Notes: generated by a model from the sequence alone, not told the origin. A stretch of 64,000 nucleotides of DNA from Palsa-504 sp963753225 (GCA_963753225.1 CAVWBQ010000019.1:101948-165947), one strand, 5' to 3'; positions 53,532-63,043 are shown, numbered from the stretch's first letter. Made by a program: numbers and translations.

Positions 53532-55154
53532 TCATAGGCGGATCACCTTTCGCGCCACCGCCCGCAGGTCCCCTCCGTCGGCTATCGCCACCACGGCGAG
53601 GAAGGCCACCAGCACGGCCGCGCTGGCCAGCAGCGTGACGCCGACGTTGGGCAGGAAGCCCGTCACCCGCAGCCCGGCGGCGACGCTAAGTCCGGCCGCG
53701 GTCCCGGCCAGCGCGCCGGCCAGGCCGGCCAGCGCGGCGCGCGTGCAGCCGCGCAGCGCGTCCCGGCCGCGGAACCGGCGGACCAGGAAGAGCAGCGCGA
53801 CCCCGGAGCCGGTCAGCCCGAGGGTGGTGCACGCCCCCAGCCATGGCACCACCGCGGAGCGCGGCACGAACGGCACGATCAGCAGGTCGGCCACGATCAC
53901 CAGCAGCCAGCCGCCGCTGACCGCCAGGGCGGCGGCCCGGTTCCGACCCTTCGACCCGTCGGCGTAGAGCACCCGGGACAGGTTCGCCGTCAGCCCGTAG
54001 CCGACGAGCCCGGGAGCGAACGCGGCCAGCGCGATCGCCAGCTGCCGGGCGTCGGCCGCCTGGCTGACGTGGGACTGGAACACCCGGGCCAGCGGGACGC
54101 AGGTGCCGGCCATGCCCGCCACCCCCAGCCAGGACGCCACCGTGACGGCCCGGGTCGAGGTGGCGCTGGTGGCGTCGAAGCTATCGGTCCGCGCGGACAG
54201 CTCGGGGAAGGCGCTGGTCGCGATGGGCACGGCGAGCACGGCGTACGGCACGAAGAAGACCGCCCAGGCGAAGCTGTAGAGCACCAGGGCGCCGCTGCCG
54301 CCGCGGGAGTTGGCCAGCACGATCACGACCGCCACCGAGGCGTCCTGCACGACCAGCGTCGCGACGCCGGCCGCGGCCAGCGCGCGGACCCGCGCGCCGA
54401 TCCCGGGAGGGAAACGCAGCCCGGGCCGCAGGCGCAAGCGCAGCCGGGCGGCGGGGATGAGCGGGGTGGCGACCAGCGCCGCCACCCCGGCGGTGGTGCC
54501 GACCGCCAGCACGATCCAGGCCAGGGGGGGCACCGGCCTGGCCAGGTCCTGATAACCGTTCCCGGCCACGCCGAACCAGAAGTAGGCGCCGATGACGACC
54601 AGGCTGGACAGCACCGGCGCCAGCGCGGGCGCGGCGAACCTGCGGTGCGCCTGCAGGATGCCGTAGAGCACCACGGCCAGGCCGTAGAGCAGGATCTGCG
54701 GCGCGAACACCACCAGCATCCGCGCGCCGAGCGTCACCATTTCGGCCCGCGGGCAGCCGGGCGTCCCGCCGAGCAGCGCCGATACCAGCGGCCGCGCGAT
54801 GGCCGCGATTATCAGGCTGACGGGGACGAGCAGCAGCACGGCCCAGCTGAGCAGCGCGGCGGAGGTCCGCCGTACCTGTTCGGGGTCGGACCGCACGGGG
54901 CCGGCCAGGACCGGCACCACCACCGCGGTGAGGGCGCCGCCCGCCACGATGTCGTAGATGATGTTCGGCACCATGTTCGCGGTGGTGTACGCGGTGCCCA
55001 GGCACGAGGCCTGGACGGTGTGCGCGAACACCACCTGCCGGCCGAACCCGATGACCCGCGCGAGCATCGTGATCGCGCCGATCAGCACGGCGGCCTGGCC
55101 TATCCCCCCGCTCCGTCGCCGAGCACTCCCCCGCTCGGCCACGGGCGTGCTCAC
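53532..55154 (-). CDS. murJ-like: MurJ/MviN-like lipid flippase (MOP superfamily)
   Basis: The GTG at 55152-55154 overlaps the upstream stop (GTGA). The 540-residue protein has about 14 hydrophobic segments of the MurJ/MviN type (QAAVLIGAITMLARVIGFGR; NMVPNIIYDIVAGGALTAVV; VFFVPYAVLAVPIATSAFPE; ALAAFAPGLVGYGLTANLSR). The conserved early Arg (ARVIGFGRQ) is present. Members flip lipid II or related lipid-linked glycans. It lacks the C-terminal kinase-like extension of the main mycobacterial MviN, so it may be an alternative flippase. A longer upstream frame to 56240 is antisense-like and not used. Confidence 0.85.
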   Translation of the reverse strand: MSTPVAERGSARRRSGGIGQAAVLIGAITMLARVIGFGRQVVFAHTVQASCLGTAYTTANMVPNIIYDIVAGGALTAVVVPVLAGPVRSDPEQVRRTSAALLSWAVLLLVPVSLIIAAIARPLVSALLGGTPGCPRAEMVTLGARMLVVFAPQILLYGLAVVLYGILQAHRRFAAPALAPVLSSLVVIGAYFWFGVAGNGYQDLARPVPPLAWIVLAVGTTAGVAALVATPLIPAARLRLRLRPGLRFPPGIGARVRALAAAGVATLVVQDASVAVVIVLANSRGGSGALVLYSFAWAVFFVPYAVLAVPIATSAFPELSARTDSFDATSATSTRAVTVASWLGVAGMAGTCVPLARVFQSHVSQAADARQLAIALAAFAPGLVGYGLTANLSRVLYADGSKGRNRAAALAVSGGWLLVIVADLLIVPFVPRSAVVPWLGACTTLGLTGSGVALLFLVRRFRGRDALRGCTRAALAGLAGALAGTAAGLSVAAGLRVTGFLPNVGVTLLASAAVLVAFLAVVAIADGGDLRAVARKVIRL

Positions 55155-56068
55155 CCTGCCGGTTCGGGCCGCTGAGCGGGGATCGTGACCGGGGCCAGCC
55201 GCGGTGCGGGCGGCGGCTGTTCCGCGGGCCTGCGGCCGAGCATGTCCAGCCAGTTCAGCGCCGGGGTGCGCGCGATCACCTTGGTGAAGCTGACCTTCTC
55301 GCTCGCCGCGGTCAGCCCGGCGATCCCGGCGAGCAGCGCGATCCTGGCCGGCCGGGACAGCCCGGCGGCCGAGGCGCCGAGCATCGCGCCGAGCGCGTTC
55401 GCGCCGGCGTCGCCGAGCATGGCCCGCTCGCCCAGGTCCTCGGGCAGGAGCGCGAGCGCCGCACCGAGCGGTGCCGCGACGCATTCCTGGCCGGCCGCGC
55501 CGAGCATGGCGCCGGAGGCGGCCGCGACCTTGATGGCCCGGCCGGGCCTCAGGTCGAACAGGTTGAGCAGGTTCGCCCCCCCGGCCACCAGGCCGGCGTT
55601 GAGGATCACGTCCGCGGGCGAACCGCCGGCCAGCGCCGCGCTGAGGATCCCGGTGACGCCGATGCCGCCCAGCTTCACCGCGCCGGTGGTCACCTCGCCG
55701 TGCCGCAGCGCGCCGAGGTGGCCCCGGAAGCCGCGCCGGTCCCCGGAGCCGGCCAGGTCGTCGTAGGCCCCGAAGCCCGCGGCGCCCGCCCCGCCCAGGA
55801 TCACGGCCGCGGCGCGGCGCCAACCCGGCGACCCCAGCGATCCTGGCGCCGGCGCCAGGCCGGCCAGGACCCCTTGAGCCAGCACGCCGGCGATGGCCCC
55901 GGCGGCCACGGCGGGCCCCTCGAGCAGGGTAACCGGCTCGCCCCGGTGGTTGGTTCGTGACCAGGCTTTCTGGCCGCCCGGCGGACGCCGGCTCATGCCG
56001 GAGTAGGCAAGCCTGGCCGCGCCCGCCGCGCAGGCGCCGGCCGCCGCCGCGTATCCCGCTCGCCTCAT
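55151..56068 (-). CDS. MraY/WecA-like membrane glycosyl-phosphotransferase homolog
   Basis: The 305 residues have several helices and motifs of the MraY/WecA superfamily: GAYDDLAGSGDRRGFRGHLG (the DD motif), NLLNLFDLRPGRAIK (the NxxNxxDxxxG motif, with Leu/Arg changes) and RAMLGDAGANALGAMLGASA (the GDxGAxxLG motif). These enzymes move sugar-phosphate to a polyprenyl phosphate. The second and third motifs are close to consensus, but the whole is short (about 300 residues instead of about 350), so catalysis is likely but the sugar unknown. GTGA overlaps couple it on both sides. Confidence 0.75.
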   Translation of the reverse strand: MRRAGYAAAAGACAAGAARLAYSGMSRRPPGGQKAWSRTNHRGEPVTLLEGPAVAAGAIAGVLAQGVLAGLAPAPGSLGSPGWRRAAAVILGGAGAAGFGAYDDLAGSGDRRGFRGHLGALRHGEVTTGAVKLGGIGVTGILSAALAGGSPADVILNAGLVAGGANLLNLFDLRPGRAIKVAAASGAMLGAAGQECVAAPLGAALALLPEDLGERAMLGDAGANALGAMLGASAAGLSRPARIALLAGIAGLTAASEKVSFTKVIARTPALNWLDMLGRRPAEQPPPAPRLAPVTIPAQRPEPAG

Positions 56069-57111
56069 TTGCTGGCCTTCTTCTTCGTCGTCGAGGTCGT
56101 CGAGGAGCTGGGCGTCGCGCTCGCGGAGGCGCTCGGCGTGGGCGCGGGGCTCGGCGCGATGGCGCTCGCGCCGTTGGCGGTGAACCCGTAGCTGCCGGTC
56201 TTGCCGCCGGCCAGCTCCACCGCGAGCGCCTGCATGGCAACGGTCTGCCCGGCCGTCAGGTCGGCGTCGTCCACCGTGGATACCTGGCTGGACACGCTGT
56301 TGGAGCGCAGCACCGCGATCGGGCTGCCCACGCCGGATCCCGCCGACGAGCCCACGACCACGGTGGCCGCGCTCTTTCCTGCCAGCTCCTGGGCGAGCGG
56401 GATGAGCACCTGGTCGAGCTGGTCCGTGCTGCCGTCCGACGGCACGGTCTGCGGGGTCACCACGACGGCCAGGCTGGCAGGCGTGGCCGGCTGCCCGGTG
56501 GTGCTGAGAAACTGGGACGCGGCGTAGGCCTGCAGCATCGTCGACGCGGTGGTACCGGTGCCCTCGTTGCCGCCGGCCTGGCCGCCCGCGGAGCCCGGCG
56601 CGGCGGTCAGGATCTCGCTCGCGATCACCTGGGCGGCCTGCTGCTGGTAGGTCGCGCTGGTGTCCAGCTGGAGGCTGGCCGGCTGGGCCACGGCGAGGGT
56701 GGTCTGGTTCAGGCTGTCCTGCGCGGTACCGCTGGTGTCGAAGAACTTGGGCTGCAGGTTGATCTGCCCGGTGACGGTGGCGCCCGCGTGATTCGCCGCC
56801 GAGATGATGCCGCTGACGACCGAGGACTGGGCGCCCGGCTCGGTGACGATAAGCAGCCGGTGCCCGGCCAGCAGGTCGCGCAGCACGGCGGGCTCGACGG
56901 CCTGGGCGTACATCTCGCCCTCGGTGGCCTGCTGCTGGGCCGTGTCCCGCTGGCTGCTGACCTGGCCGAGCTCGCTCTGCAGCTTCGAGGTGGTCTTGTC
57001 CAGCAGGCTGAACGCCGGCCCCTGCAGCTCGGTCGAGCCGAGGACGATCCCGATCGCCAGCGCGAGGAACACCGCGACGATGGAGACGAGGTGGTAACGA
57101 AAATCGATCAC
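56065..57111 (-). CDS. steB: MctB/SteB-type membrane protein
   Basis: The 348 residues read MIDFRYHLVSIVAVFLALAI at the start, one N-terminal helix, then a coiled coil (LLDKTTSKLQSELGQVSSQR) and a soluble beta/alpha domain (LRDLLAGHRLLIVTEPGAQS; AVLRSNSVSSQVSTVDDADL). The RYHLVSIVAVFLALAIGIVLG opening is the hallmark of the copper-transporter MctB family; next to steA in corynebacteria it is SteB, a septum protein. A Ser/Thr/Lys-rich tail follows. GTG 57111 overlaps the stop of steA by one base. Confidence 0.85.
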   Translation of the reverse strand: MIDFRYHLVSIVAVFLALAIGIVLGSTELQGPAFSLLDKTTSKLQSELGQVSSQRDTAQQQATEGEMYAQAVEPAVLRDLLAGHRLLIVTEPGAQSSVVSGIISAANHAGATVTGQINLQPKFFDTSGTAQDSLNQTTLAVAQPASLQLDTSATYQQQAAQVIASEILTAAPGSAGGQAGGNEGTGTTASTMLQAYAASQFLSTTGQPATPASLAVVVTPQTVPSDGSTDQLDQVLIPLAQELAGKSAATVVVGSSAGSGVGSPIAVLRSNSVSSQVSTVDDADLTAGQTVAMQALAVELAGGKTGSYGFTANGASAIAPSPAPTPSASASATPSSSTTSTTKKKASK

Positions 57112-58304
57112 TAGAGCTTTCCGGTCAGCCAGTAGGTAAAGGAATGCCAGGTCGCTTCGAAGTACCTGGCCAGGATGGGGCTCGCGGGTGAGAACACGAC
57201 GGCGACGAACACGGTCACCGCCGCGGCGAGTACCAGCACCAGCAGCGACCAGCCGGAGATCCGGCTGTGGTAGAGCTGGTGCACGCCCCGCGCGTTGACC
57301 AGCTTCCCTCCTACCCGCAGGTGCGTGATGAACGTGCTTGACATTCCCGGCCTGCCCTTGTCGAGGAACTCCTCGAGCGTGTGGTGGGTGCCCACCACCG
57401 CGATCAGGCTGGCCCCCTTGGCGTCGGCGACGAGCAGGGCGACGTCTTCGCTCGTTCCCGGGGCCGGGAGGGTGACGGCATCCAGGCCGAGATCACGGAC
57501 CCGGGCCAGCCCCGGCGCGCGGCCGTCCGGGTAGGCGTGCACGACGAGTTCCGCGCCGCAGCACAGCGCCTCGTCGGAGACCGAGTCCATGTCGCCGAGG
57601 ATGGCGTCGGGCTGATAGCCGGCCTCGATCAGCGCGTCCGCGCCGCCGTCCACGGCCATCATCACCGGCTTGTACTCGCGGATGTAGGGCCTAAGCGCGG
57701 CCAGGTCCTCCCGGTAGTGATAGCCACGCACCACGACGAGCACGTGCCGGCCGTTCATGTCCGTGTCCATCTCGGGCGGCTCGAGGCCGCGCGTGAGCAG
57801 TTCGTGCTCGCGCCGGAGGAACTCCAGCGTGTTCGCGGCGAACGACTCGATCTGCACCCCGACCATGGCCCGGGCCTCGGTCATCGCCGCCAGCACCAGT
57901 TCCTCGGTCAGCGGGGTGCCCTTGGCCACGACGGTGTCGCCGAAGTAGAGGGTCTCCTGGTCGAGCCGGACGACGCTGCCGTCGGCCACCTTGACGAGCA
58001 CGTCCTGCCCCACCCCGTCGACGACAGGGATGCCCGCCTCGAGCAGCAGCTTCGGCCCGAGGTTGGGGTAACGCCCGGTGATGCTGACCGAGGCGTTGAC
58101 CACGGCCGCGACCCTGCGCCTGATAAGCTCCTCGGCGCTTACCCGGTCCAGGTCGGAATGGTCGATGATGGCGATCTCGCCGGGGCTGAGGCGCTTGGTG
58201 ATGTTCTTCGTCCGATGGTCCACGCGCGCGACAGCCACGATCCCGGGCGGCTCCCCAGCCTTACCCCGGTGCAGCAGCGGAAGCTTCACGGACGGCGCCT
58301 TCAT
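57111..58304 (-). CDS. steA: SteA, cytokinetic ring protein
   Basis: The 397-residue start is set at ATG 58302-58304 (MKAPSVKLPLLHRGKAGEPP) with GGATGGAA upstream. Residues about 1-350 match SteA: GEIAIIDHSDLDRVSAEELI, VVNASVSITGRYPNLGPKLL and the thiamin-pyrophosphokinase-like MMAVDGGADALIEAGYQPDA, DAILGDMDSVSDEALCCGAE. One C-terminal helix (LLVLVLAAAVTVFVAVVFSP) anchors it. In corynebacteria SteA and SteB act in daughter-cell separation. It is the first gene of the run toward the GT4 gene. Confidence 0.9.
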   Translation of the reverse strand: MKAPSVKLPLLHRGKAGEPPGIVAVARVDHRTKNITKRLSPGEIAIIDHSDLDRVSAEELIRRRVAAVVNASVSITGRYPNLGPKLLLEAGIPVVDGVGQDVLVKVADGSVVRLDQETLYFGDTVVAKGTPLTEELVLAAMTEARAMVGVQIESFAANTLEFLRREHELLTRGLEPPEMDTDMNGRHVLVVVRGYHYREDLAALRPYIREYKPVMMAVDGGADALIEAGYQPDAILGDMDSVSDEALCCGAELVVHAYPDGRAPGLARVRDLGLDAVTLPAPGTSEDVALLVADAKGASLIAVVGTHHTLEEFLDKGRPGMSSTFITHLRVGGKLVNARGVHQLYHSRISGWSLLVLVLAAAVTVFVAVVFSPASPILARYFEATWHSFTYWLTGKL

Positions 58305-58548
58305 CGAGTTCCATCCTGCCAGAGCAGGAACGCGCCAATGGCCATGTTGGCCACTACGGCGTGTCATTGAGTTGGCGACTTAACGTCACCAGCGGCGGTG
58401 CGCGGCGTGCCGCAAGGTACCAAACGAACCTGAAACTTAGCTGGGAGGGCGATTAGCCATCAGCGCCCCGGGCAGGGGCCGAGCGTTCTTCCGGGCTCGC
58501 GGCGAGGACCCGCCGACCCGGCTCCGCGGTCGGGTGAGACGGGTCAGG

Positions 58549-58554
58549 TAGGGT
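58549..58554 (+). promoter_or_regulatory. candidate -10 box for a leaderless egt transcript
   Basis: TAGGGT lies 7 bp before the egtA GTG at 58562, the spacing of leaderless actinobacterial mRNAs. No ribosome site precedes the GTG. The interval 58368-58560 otherwise holds nothing more that I can support. Confidence 0.4.
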
Positions 58555-58561
58555 TGAAATC

Positions 58562-59866
58562 GTGATAAAGGGGGCGCGGTTTACCGAGGCCGACGCGGAA
58601 GCGCAGGTGCACGGTATCTGCTTCAAGACAGGCCCGCCGCAGCGGGTAGGCGTCGAACTCGAGTGGCTGGCGCGCGATCCGCGTGATCCCGCGCTCCCGG
58701 TCCAGGCGGAACAGGTAACCGCCACCCTGGCCGGTTTCAGCCACTCGGACGAGGAAGGTTACCCGGGGCAAGAAGCCCAGACCGTTCGGTATGAACCCTT
58801 TACTCTTCCTTCTGGTGCCTCGCTCACAGTCGAGCCTGGCGGGCAGCTTGAGCTCAGCTCGGCCCCCGCGGCTACGCTCGATGAGCTCGTCGAGGTAACC
58901 GGGCGCGACCTGGCCGCGTTGCGCGACGCGGCCGCGGCGGCCGGCCTGGAACTATGTGGCTACGGTCTTGACCCGCTGCGCCCACCCCGCCGCCTGCTCG
59001 ATCTGCCGCGGTACGCGGCGATGGAGAAATTCTTCGACCGCGACGGCCCGTGGGGCCGCCAGATGATGTGCGGCACCGCGTCGGTCCAGGTCTGCGTGGA
59101 CGCCGGCGACGACACCCCCGGCCTGTCCGGCTACCGCTCACGCTGGCGGATGCTGCACGCCATCGGCCCGGTGCTGGTGGCCGCGTTCGCCAACTCCCCG
59201 CTGCGGGACGGCAAGCCGACCGGCTGGCGTTCGGCCCGGCAGCAGGTGTGGGCCAACATGGATCCGGGGCGCACCCGGGCTCCGCTCTTGCACGCGTCCG
59301 ACGGGGACCCGCGCGACGCCTGGGCCGTCTACGCGATGGACGCCGAGCTCATGTGCGTCCGCGAGCCCAGCTCACAGGACTGGACCGCGCCGGCCGGGAT
59401 GACCTTCCGCGACTGGCTGCGCGACGGCGGGTCGGGCACGCTGCGGGCGCCCACCGCCGATGACCTGGAGTATCACCTGTCCACGCTGTTCCCGCCGGTC
59501 CGCCCGCGGGGGCACATGGAGCTGCGGATGATCGACGCCCAGCCCGGCGACGGCTGGATCGTGCCCGCGGCCGTGGTCACGGCGCTGGCTGACGACGACC
59601 GGGCGGCCGACGCCGCGCTGGCCGCCGCCGAGCCGGTGTGGGACGGACCGCCGGGCGCCGAGGACCCGTGGCTGCGGGCGGCGCGCCACGGCCCGGCCGA
59701 CCCGCAGATCAGCCAGGCCAGCAAGCAGTGCTTCGAGGCTGCCGAGGGAGCGCTGGGCCGGCTGGGCGCGCCCGCCGCGATCCGCCGCGCGGTCACTGAG
59801 TTCACCGAGCGCTACGTGCAGAAAGACCGATGCCCCGCCGACGACCAACTGGAGGGAGCCCGATGA
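58562..59866 (+). CDS. egtA: EgtA, gamma-glutamylcysteine synthetase of ergothioneine synthesis
   Basis: The 434-residue enzyme joins glutamate and cysteine, giving the sulfur donor for EgtB. The GCS2-type fold is seen in GVELEWLARDP, TVEPGGQLELSSAPAATLDE, LELCGYGLDPLRPPRRLLD, MMCGTASVQVCVDAGDD and GHMELRMIDAQPGDGW. Its stop overlaps egtB by ATGA. Mycobacterial enzymes have the same order A-B-C-D. Confidence 0.92.
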   Translation: MIKGARFTEADAEAQVHGICFKTGPPQRVGVELEWLARDPRDPALPVQAEQVTATLAGFSHSDEEGYPGQEAQTVRYEPFTLPSGASLTVEPGGQLELSSAPAATLDELVEVTGRDLAALRDAAAAAGLELCGYGLDPLRPPRRLLDLPRYAAMEKFFDRDGPWGRQMMCGTASVQVCVDAGDDTPGLSGYRSRWRMLHAIGPVLVAAFANSPLRDGKPTGWRSARQQVWANMDPGRTRAPLLHASDGDPRDAWAVYAMDAELMCVREPSSQDWTAPAGMTFRDWLRDGGSGTLRAPTADDLEYHLSTLFPPVRPRGHMELRMIDAQPGDGWIVPAAVVTALADDDRAADAALAAAEPVWDGPPGAEDPWLRAARHGPADPQISQASKQCFEAAEGALGRLGAPAAIRRAVTEFTERYVQKDRCPADDQLEGAR

Positions 59867-61194
59867 CGGAGGCACAGCTCGACCCAGAAAATCTGCGCGC
59901 GATCATCGCGCGGCAACTAATCGGCGCACGGCAGCGGACCTCGCTGCTCACCGACAGCGTGGACGAGGCCGACCTGGTCAGACAGCACTCGCCGCTGATG
60001 TCCCCGCTGGTCTGGGATCTCGCGCACATCGCCAACCAGGAAGAACTCTGGCTGCTGCGCGAGGTCGGCGGGCGCGAGCCGCTGCACCCGGAGATCGACC
60101 CGCTCTACGACGCGTTCGAGCACCCGCGGTCCGAACGTCCCACGCTGCCGCTGCTGCCGCCCGCCGAGGCCAGGGCCTACGGCCACGAGGTGCGCGGCCG
60201 GGTCCTCGACCTGCTCGACCGCGCTCCGTTCAGCGGGACGCGGCTACTCGGCGACGGCTTCGCGTTCGGGATGATCGCCCAGCACGAGGTGCAGCACGAC
60301 GAGACGATGCTGATCACCCACCAGATCCGCGCCGGGGCGCCGGTGCTCGCCGCCGCCTCTCCTGGGCCGGCGCCCGCGGACGCGCTCCGGCTGCCGCCCG
60401 AGGTGCTCGTGCCCGGCGGCCCGTTCACCATGGGGACCTCCACCGAGCCCTGGGCGCTGGATAACGAGCGCCCGGCGCACACCGTGGAGGTGGCGCCGTT
60501 CTACCTCGACACCACCCCGGTGACCTGCGGCGCCTATGCCCGCTTCATCGACGACGGCGGATACGACGATCCGCGCTTGTGGACCGGGGCCGGCTGGGAG
60601 CATCGGCAGAAGGCCGGGCTGACCGCGCCGCTGTACTGGCGGCGCGAGGGCCGGCAGTGGACCCGCCGAGTGTTCGGCAGGCAGGAGCCGATCGTGCCGG
60701 AGGAGCCCGTGCTGCACGTGTCCTGGTACGAGGCCGACGCGTACGCCCGCTGGGCCGGGCGCCGGCTGCCCACCGAGGCGGAGTGGGAGAAGGCGGCCAG
60801 GTTCGATCCCGCGACCGGCCTGACCCGCAGGTACCCGTGGGGCAACGCCGATCCGGATACCTCGTACGCCAACCTCGGCCAGGCCTTCCTGCGCCCGGCG
60901 CCGGTCGGCTCCTACCCCGGGGGTGCGGCGCCGTGCGGGGCCAGGCAGCTGATCGGGGACGTGTGGGAATGGACGAGCTCGGACTTCCTGCCCTACCCCG
61001 AGTTCGAGGCCTGGCCCTATAAGGAGTACTCGGAGGTGTTCTTCGGGCCGGAGTACAAGGTGATGCGCGGCGGCTCGTTCGCGGTCAGCCCGGTGGCCTG
61101 CCGGGGCACCTTCCGCAACTGGGACTATCCGATCAGGAGGCAGATCTTCTCCGGCTTCCGCACCGCCAGGTCTGGTGCGCCGGAGATTGCCTGA
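59863..61194 (+). CDS. egtB: EgtB, iron-dependent sulfoxide synthase
   Basis: The start is ATG 59863 (MTEAQLDPENLRAIIARQLI), overlapping the egtA stop. The 443-residue enzyme has the N-terminal DinB_2 iron-binding domain (QHEVQHDETMLITHQI gives two His ligands, HIANQEELWLL the third) and the C-terminal formylglycine-type domain (VPGGPFTMGTSTEPWALDNE; GRRLPTEAEWEKAARFD; QLIGDVWEWTSSDFLPYPEF; YKVMRGGSFAVSPVACRGTF). It makes the C-S bond between gamma-Glu-Cys and trimethylhistidine. Confidence 0.95.
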   Translation: MTEAQLDPENLRAIIARQLIGARQRTSLLTDSVDEADLVRQHSPLMSPLVWDLAHIANQEELWLLREVGGREPLHPEIDPLYDAFEHPRSERPTLPLLPPAEARAYGHEVRGRVLDLLDRAPFSGTRLLGDGFAFGMIAQHEVQHDETMLITHQIRAGAPVLAAASPGPAPADALRLPPEVLVPGGPFTMGTSTEPWALDNERPAHTVEVAPFYLDTTPVTCGAYARFIDDGGYDDPRLWTGAGWEHRQKAGLTAPLYWRREGRQWTRRVFGRQEPIVPEEPVLHVSWYEADAYARWAGRRLPTEAEWEKAARFDPATGLTRRYPWGNADPDTSYANLGQAFLRPAPVGSYPGGAAPCGARQLIGDVWEWTSSDFLPYPEFEAWPYKEYSEVFFGPEYKVMRGGSFAVSPVACRGTFRNWDYPIRRQIFSGFRTARSGAPEIA

Positions 61195-61994
61195 TGTGCC
61201 GGCACCTGGCCTACCTCGGGCCGGCCGCCACGCTGCGCGCGGTGCTCATCGACCCGCCGCACGGCCTGTACCGGCAGGCCTGGGCGCCGCGCCGGCAGCG
61301 ACACGGGACGGTGAACGCGGATGGGTTCGGCGTCGGCTGGTACGCGCCGGACGACCCGGCCCCGGCCAGGTACCGGCGTGCGGTCCCGATCTGGGGCGAC
61401 GAGTCCTTCGCCGACGTCGCCCGGGTGACGTCGGCGGCCGCCCTGCTGGCGGCGGTGCGCTGCGCGACCACGGGTACCGACCCGGGGATCGCCGCGGTCG
61501 CTCCGTATGTGTCGGGCCGCTGGCTGTTCAGCCATAACGGCGTGCTGGACGGCTGGCCGACGGCCGCCGCCGGGCTCGCCGGCACGCTGCCCGCCGCGGC
61601 GTTGCTCGGGCTTGAGGCCCGGGTGGATTCGGCGCTGCTGTGGGCGCTGGTCAGGCACCGGCTCGAGCGTGGCGCAGGCGCCGCGGACGCCCTGGCGGAC
61701 ACCGTCGCGGCGCTGCGGGCGGCGGGCGCGGGCGGCCGGTTCAACTTCCTGCTGACCGACGGGGAGGTGATCGCGGCCACCGCGGCCGGCGACACGCTGT
61801 GCTACCGCGTGCGCGATGACGCCGTGGTGGTGGCCTCGGAACCCGGCGACGACGGGCCCGGCTGGACCGAGGTACCTGACGGCTCCGTGCTGACCGCGAC
61901 GGCGCGGCAGGTCAGCGTGACTCCGCTGGCCACACCAGACATTCCTGCATCACCCGACCAGAACACCGAGGACGAAAGGATCGCAATCCGATGA
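61194..61994 (+). CDS. egtC: EgtC, class II glutamine amidotransferase-like hydrolase
   Basis: A 266-residue protein starting MCRHLAYLGPAATLRAVLID, so Cys2 becomes the N-terminal nucleophile once Met is removed. Ntn-hydrolase features GTVNADGFGVGWYAPDD, FSHNGVLDGWP and EARVDSALLWALVRHRLERG follow. It removes the gamma-glutamyl group from the EgtB product. Start and previous stop overlap (TGATG). Confidence 0.93.
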   Translation: MCRHLAYLGPAATLRAVLIDPPHGLYRQAWAPRRQRHGTVNADGFGVGWYAPDDPAPARYRRAVPIWGDESFADVARVTSAAALLAAVRCATTGTDPGIAAVAPYVSGRWLFSHNGVLDGWPTAAAGLAGTLPAAALLGLEARVDSALLWALVRHRLERGAGAADALADTVAALRAAGAGGRFNFLLTDGEVIAATAAGDTLCYRVRDDAVVVASEPGDDGPGWTEVPDGSVLTATARQVSVTPLATPDIPASPDQNTEDERIAIR

Positions 61995-63043
61995 CAACCC
62001 TCGACCGCCGGCTACCGCCCGGCTTTCTCGAGGAAGCACTCCGCGCCGACGCCCTGACCGGGCTAACCGCGGAACCGAAGTCGCTGCCGCCCAAGTGGTT
62101 CTACGACGCGCAGGGCAGCGCGCTGTTCGACAAGATCACCGAACTGCCCGAGTACTACCCGACCCGCGCCGAGCGCGAGATCCTGCGCGCGAACGCGGCG
62201 GAGATCGCGGCGCAGACCGGCGCGCGGACCCTGATCGAGCTTGGCTCCGGGTCGTCGGACAAGACCCGGCTCCTGCTCGACGCGCTGCGCGACGCGGGCA
62301 CGCTGCGCTGCTACGTGCCGGTCGACGTCAGCGAGCCCGCGCTGGCCGCCGCGGGCAAGGCACTGTCGGCCGAATATCCCGGGCTCGACGTCCGCGCCGT
62401 GGTGTCCGACTTCGAGGAGCGGCTCGGATTCCCCGCGGACAGCCAGGAGGACGGCGGGGCCCCGGCCCCCCGGCTGGTCGCCTTCCTCGGCAGCACGATC
62501 GGGAACCTGGAGCCCGGGCAGCGGGCGGCCTTCCTGGCCCGGGTCAGGGACCGGCTGCGGCCGGGTGACTTCTTCCTGCTCGGCACCGACCTGGTCAAGG
62601 ACCCGGCCACGCTGGTCGCCGCGTACGACGACGAGGCCGGGGTCACCGCCGAGTTCAACAAGAACGTGCTCGCGGTGCTGAACGCCGAGCTCGGCGCCGA
62701 CTTCGACCTGGACGCGTTCGAGCACGTCGCGGTGTGGAACCCGGACGCGGAGTGGATCGAGATGCGGCTACGCTCGGGCCTGGCGCAGACCGTGCGGCTG
62801 CCCGGCATCGGGCTCACCGTCGAGTTCGCCGACGGCGAGGAGATGCGCACCGAGGTGTCGGCCAAGTTCCGCCGCGAGGGGGTGGCCGGCGAACTGGCTG
62901 CCGCAGGGTTCACGATGCGGACATGGTGGACGGATTCGGCGGATCAGTTCGGGCTGTCCCTGTCGGTGCCGGCACGTCCGGGCCGGCCTGAGCCAGTGCT
63001 GCCTGAGCTAGGCGGAGTCGATGAGGGTGATCGCGATGCTTGA
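61991..63043 (+). CDS. egtD: EgtD, histidine N-alpha-trimethyltransferase
   Basis: The 350-residue SAM methyltransferase has FLEEALRADALTGLTAEPKS, PPKWFYDAQGSALFDKITEL (conserved in EgtD), the SAM loop RTLIELGSGSSDKTRLLLDA, VAFLGSTIGNLEPGQRAAFL and VAYDDEAGVTAEFNKNVLAV. It makes hercynine. No egtE follows: the C-S lyase step must be done by another enzyme, as in several actinobacteria. A 102-bp gap separates the next gene. Confidence 0.95.
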   Translation: MTTLDRRLPPGFLEEALRADALTGLTAEPKSLPPKWFYDAQGSALFDKITELPEYYPTRAEREILRANAAEIAAQTGARTLIELGSGSSDKTRLLLDALRDAGTLRCYVPVDVSEPALAAAGKALSAEYPGLDVRAVVSDFEERLGFPADSQEDGGAPAPRLVAFLGSTIGNLEPGQRAAFLARVRDRLRPGDFFLLGTDLVKDPATLVAAYDDEAGVTAEFNKNVLAVLNAELGADFDLDAFEHVAVWNPDAEWIEMRLRSGLAQTVRLPGIGLTVEFADGEEMRTEVSAKFRREGVAGELAAAGFTMRTWWTDSADQFGLSLSVPARPGRPEPVLPELGGVDEGDRDA

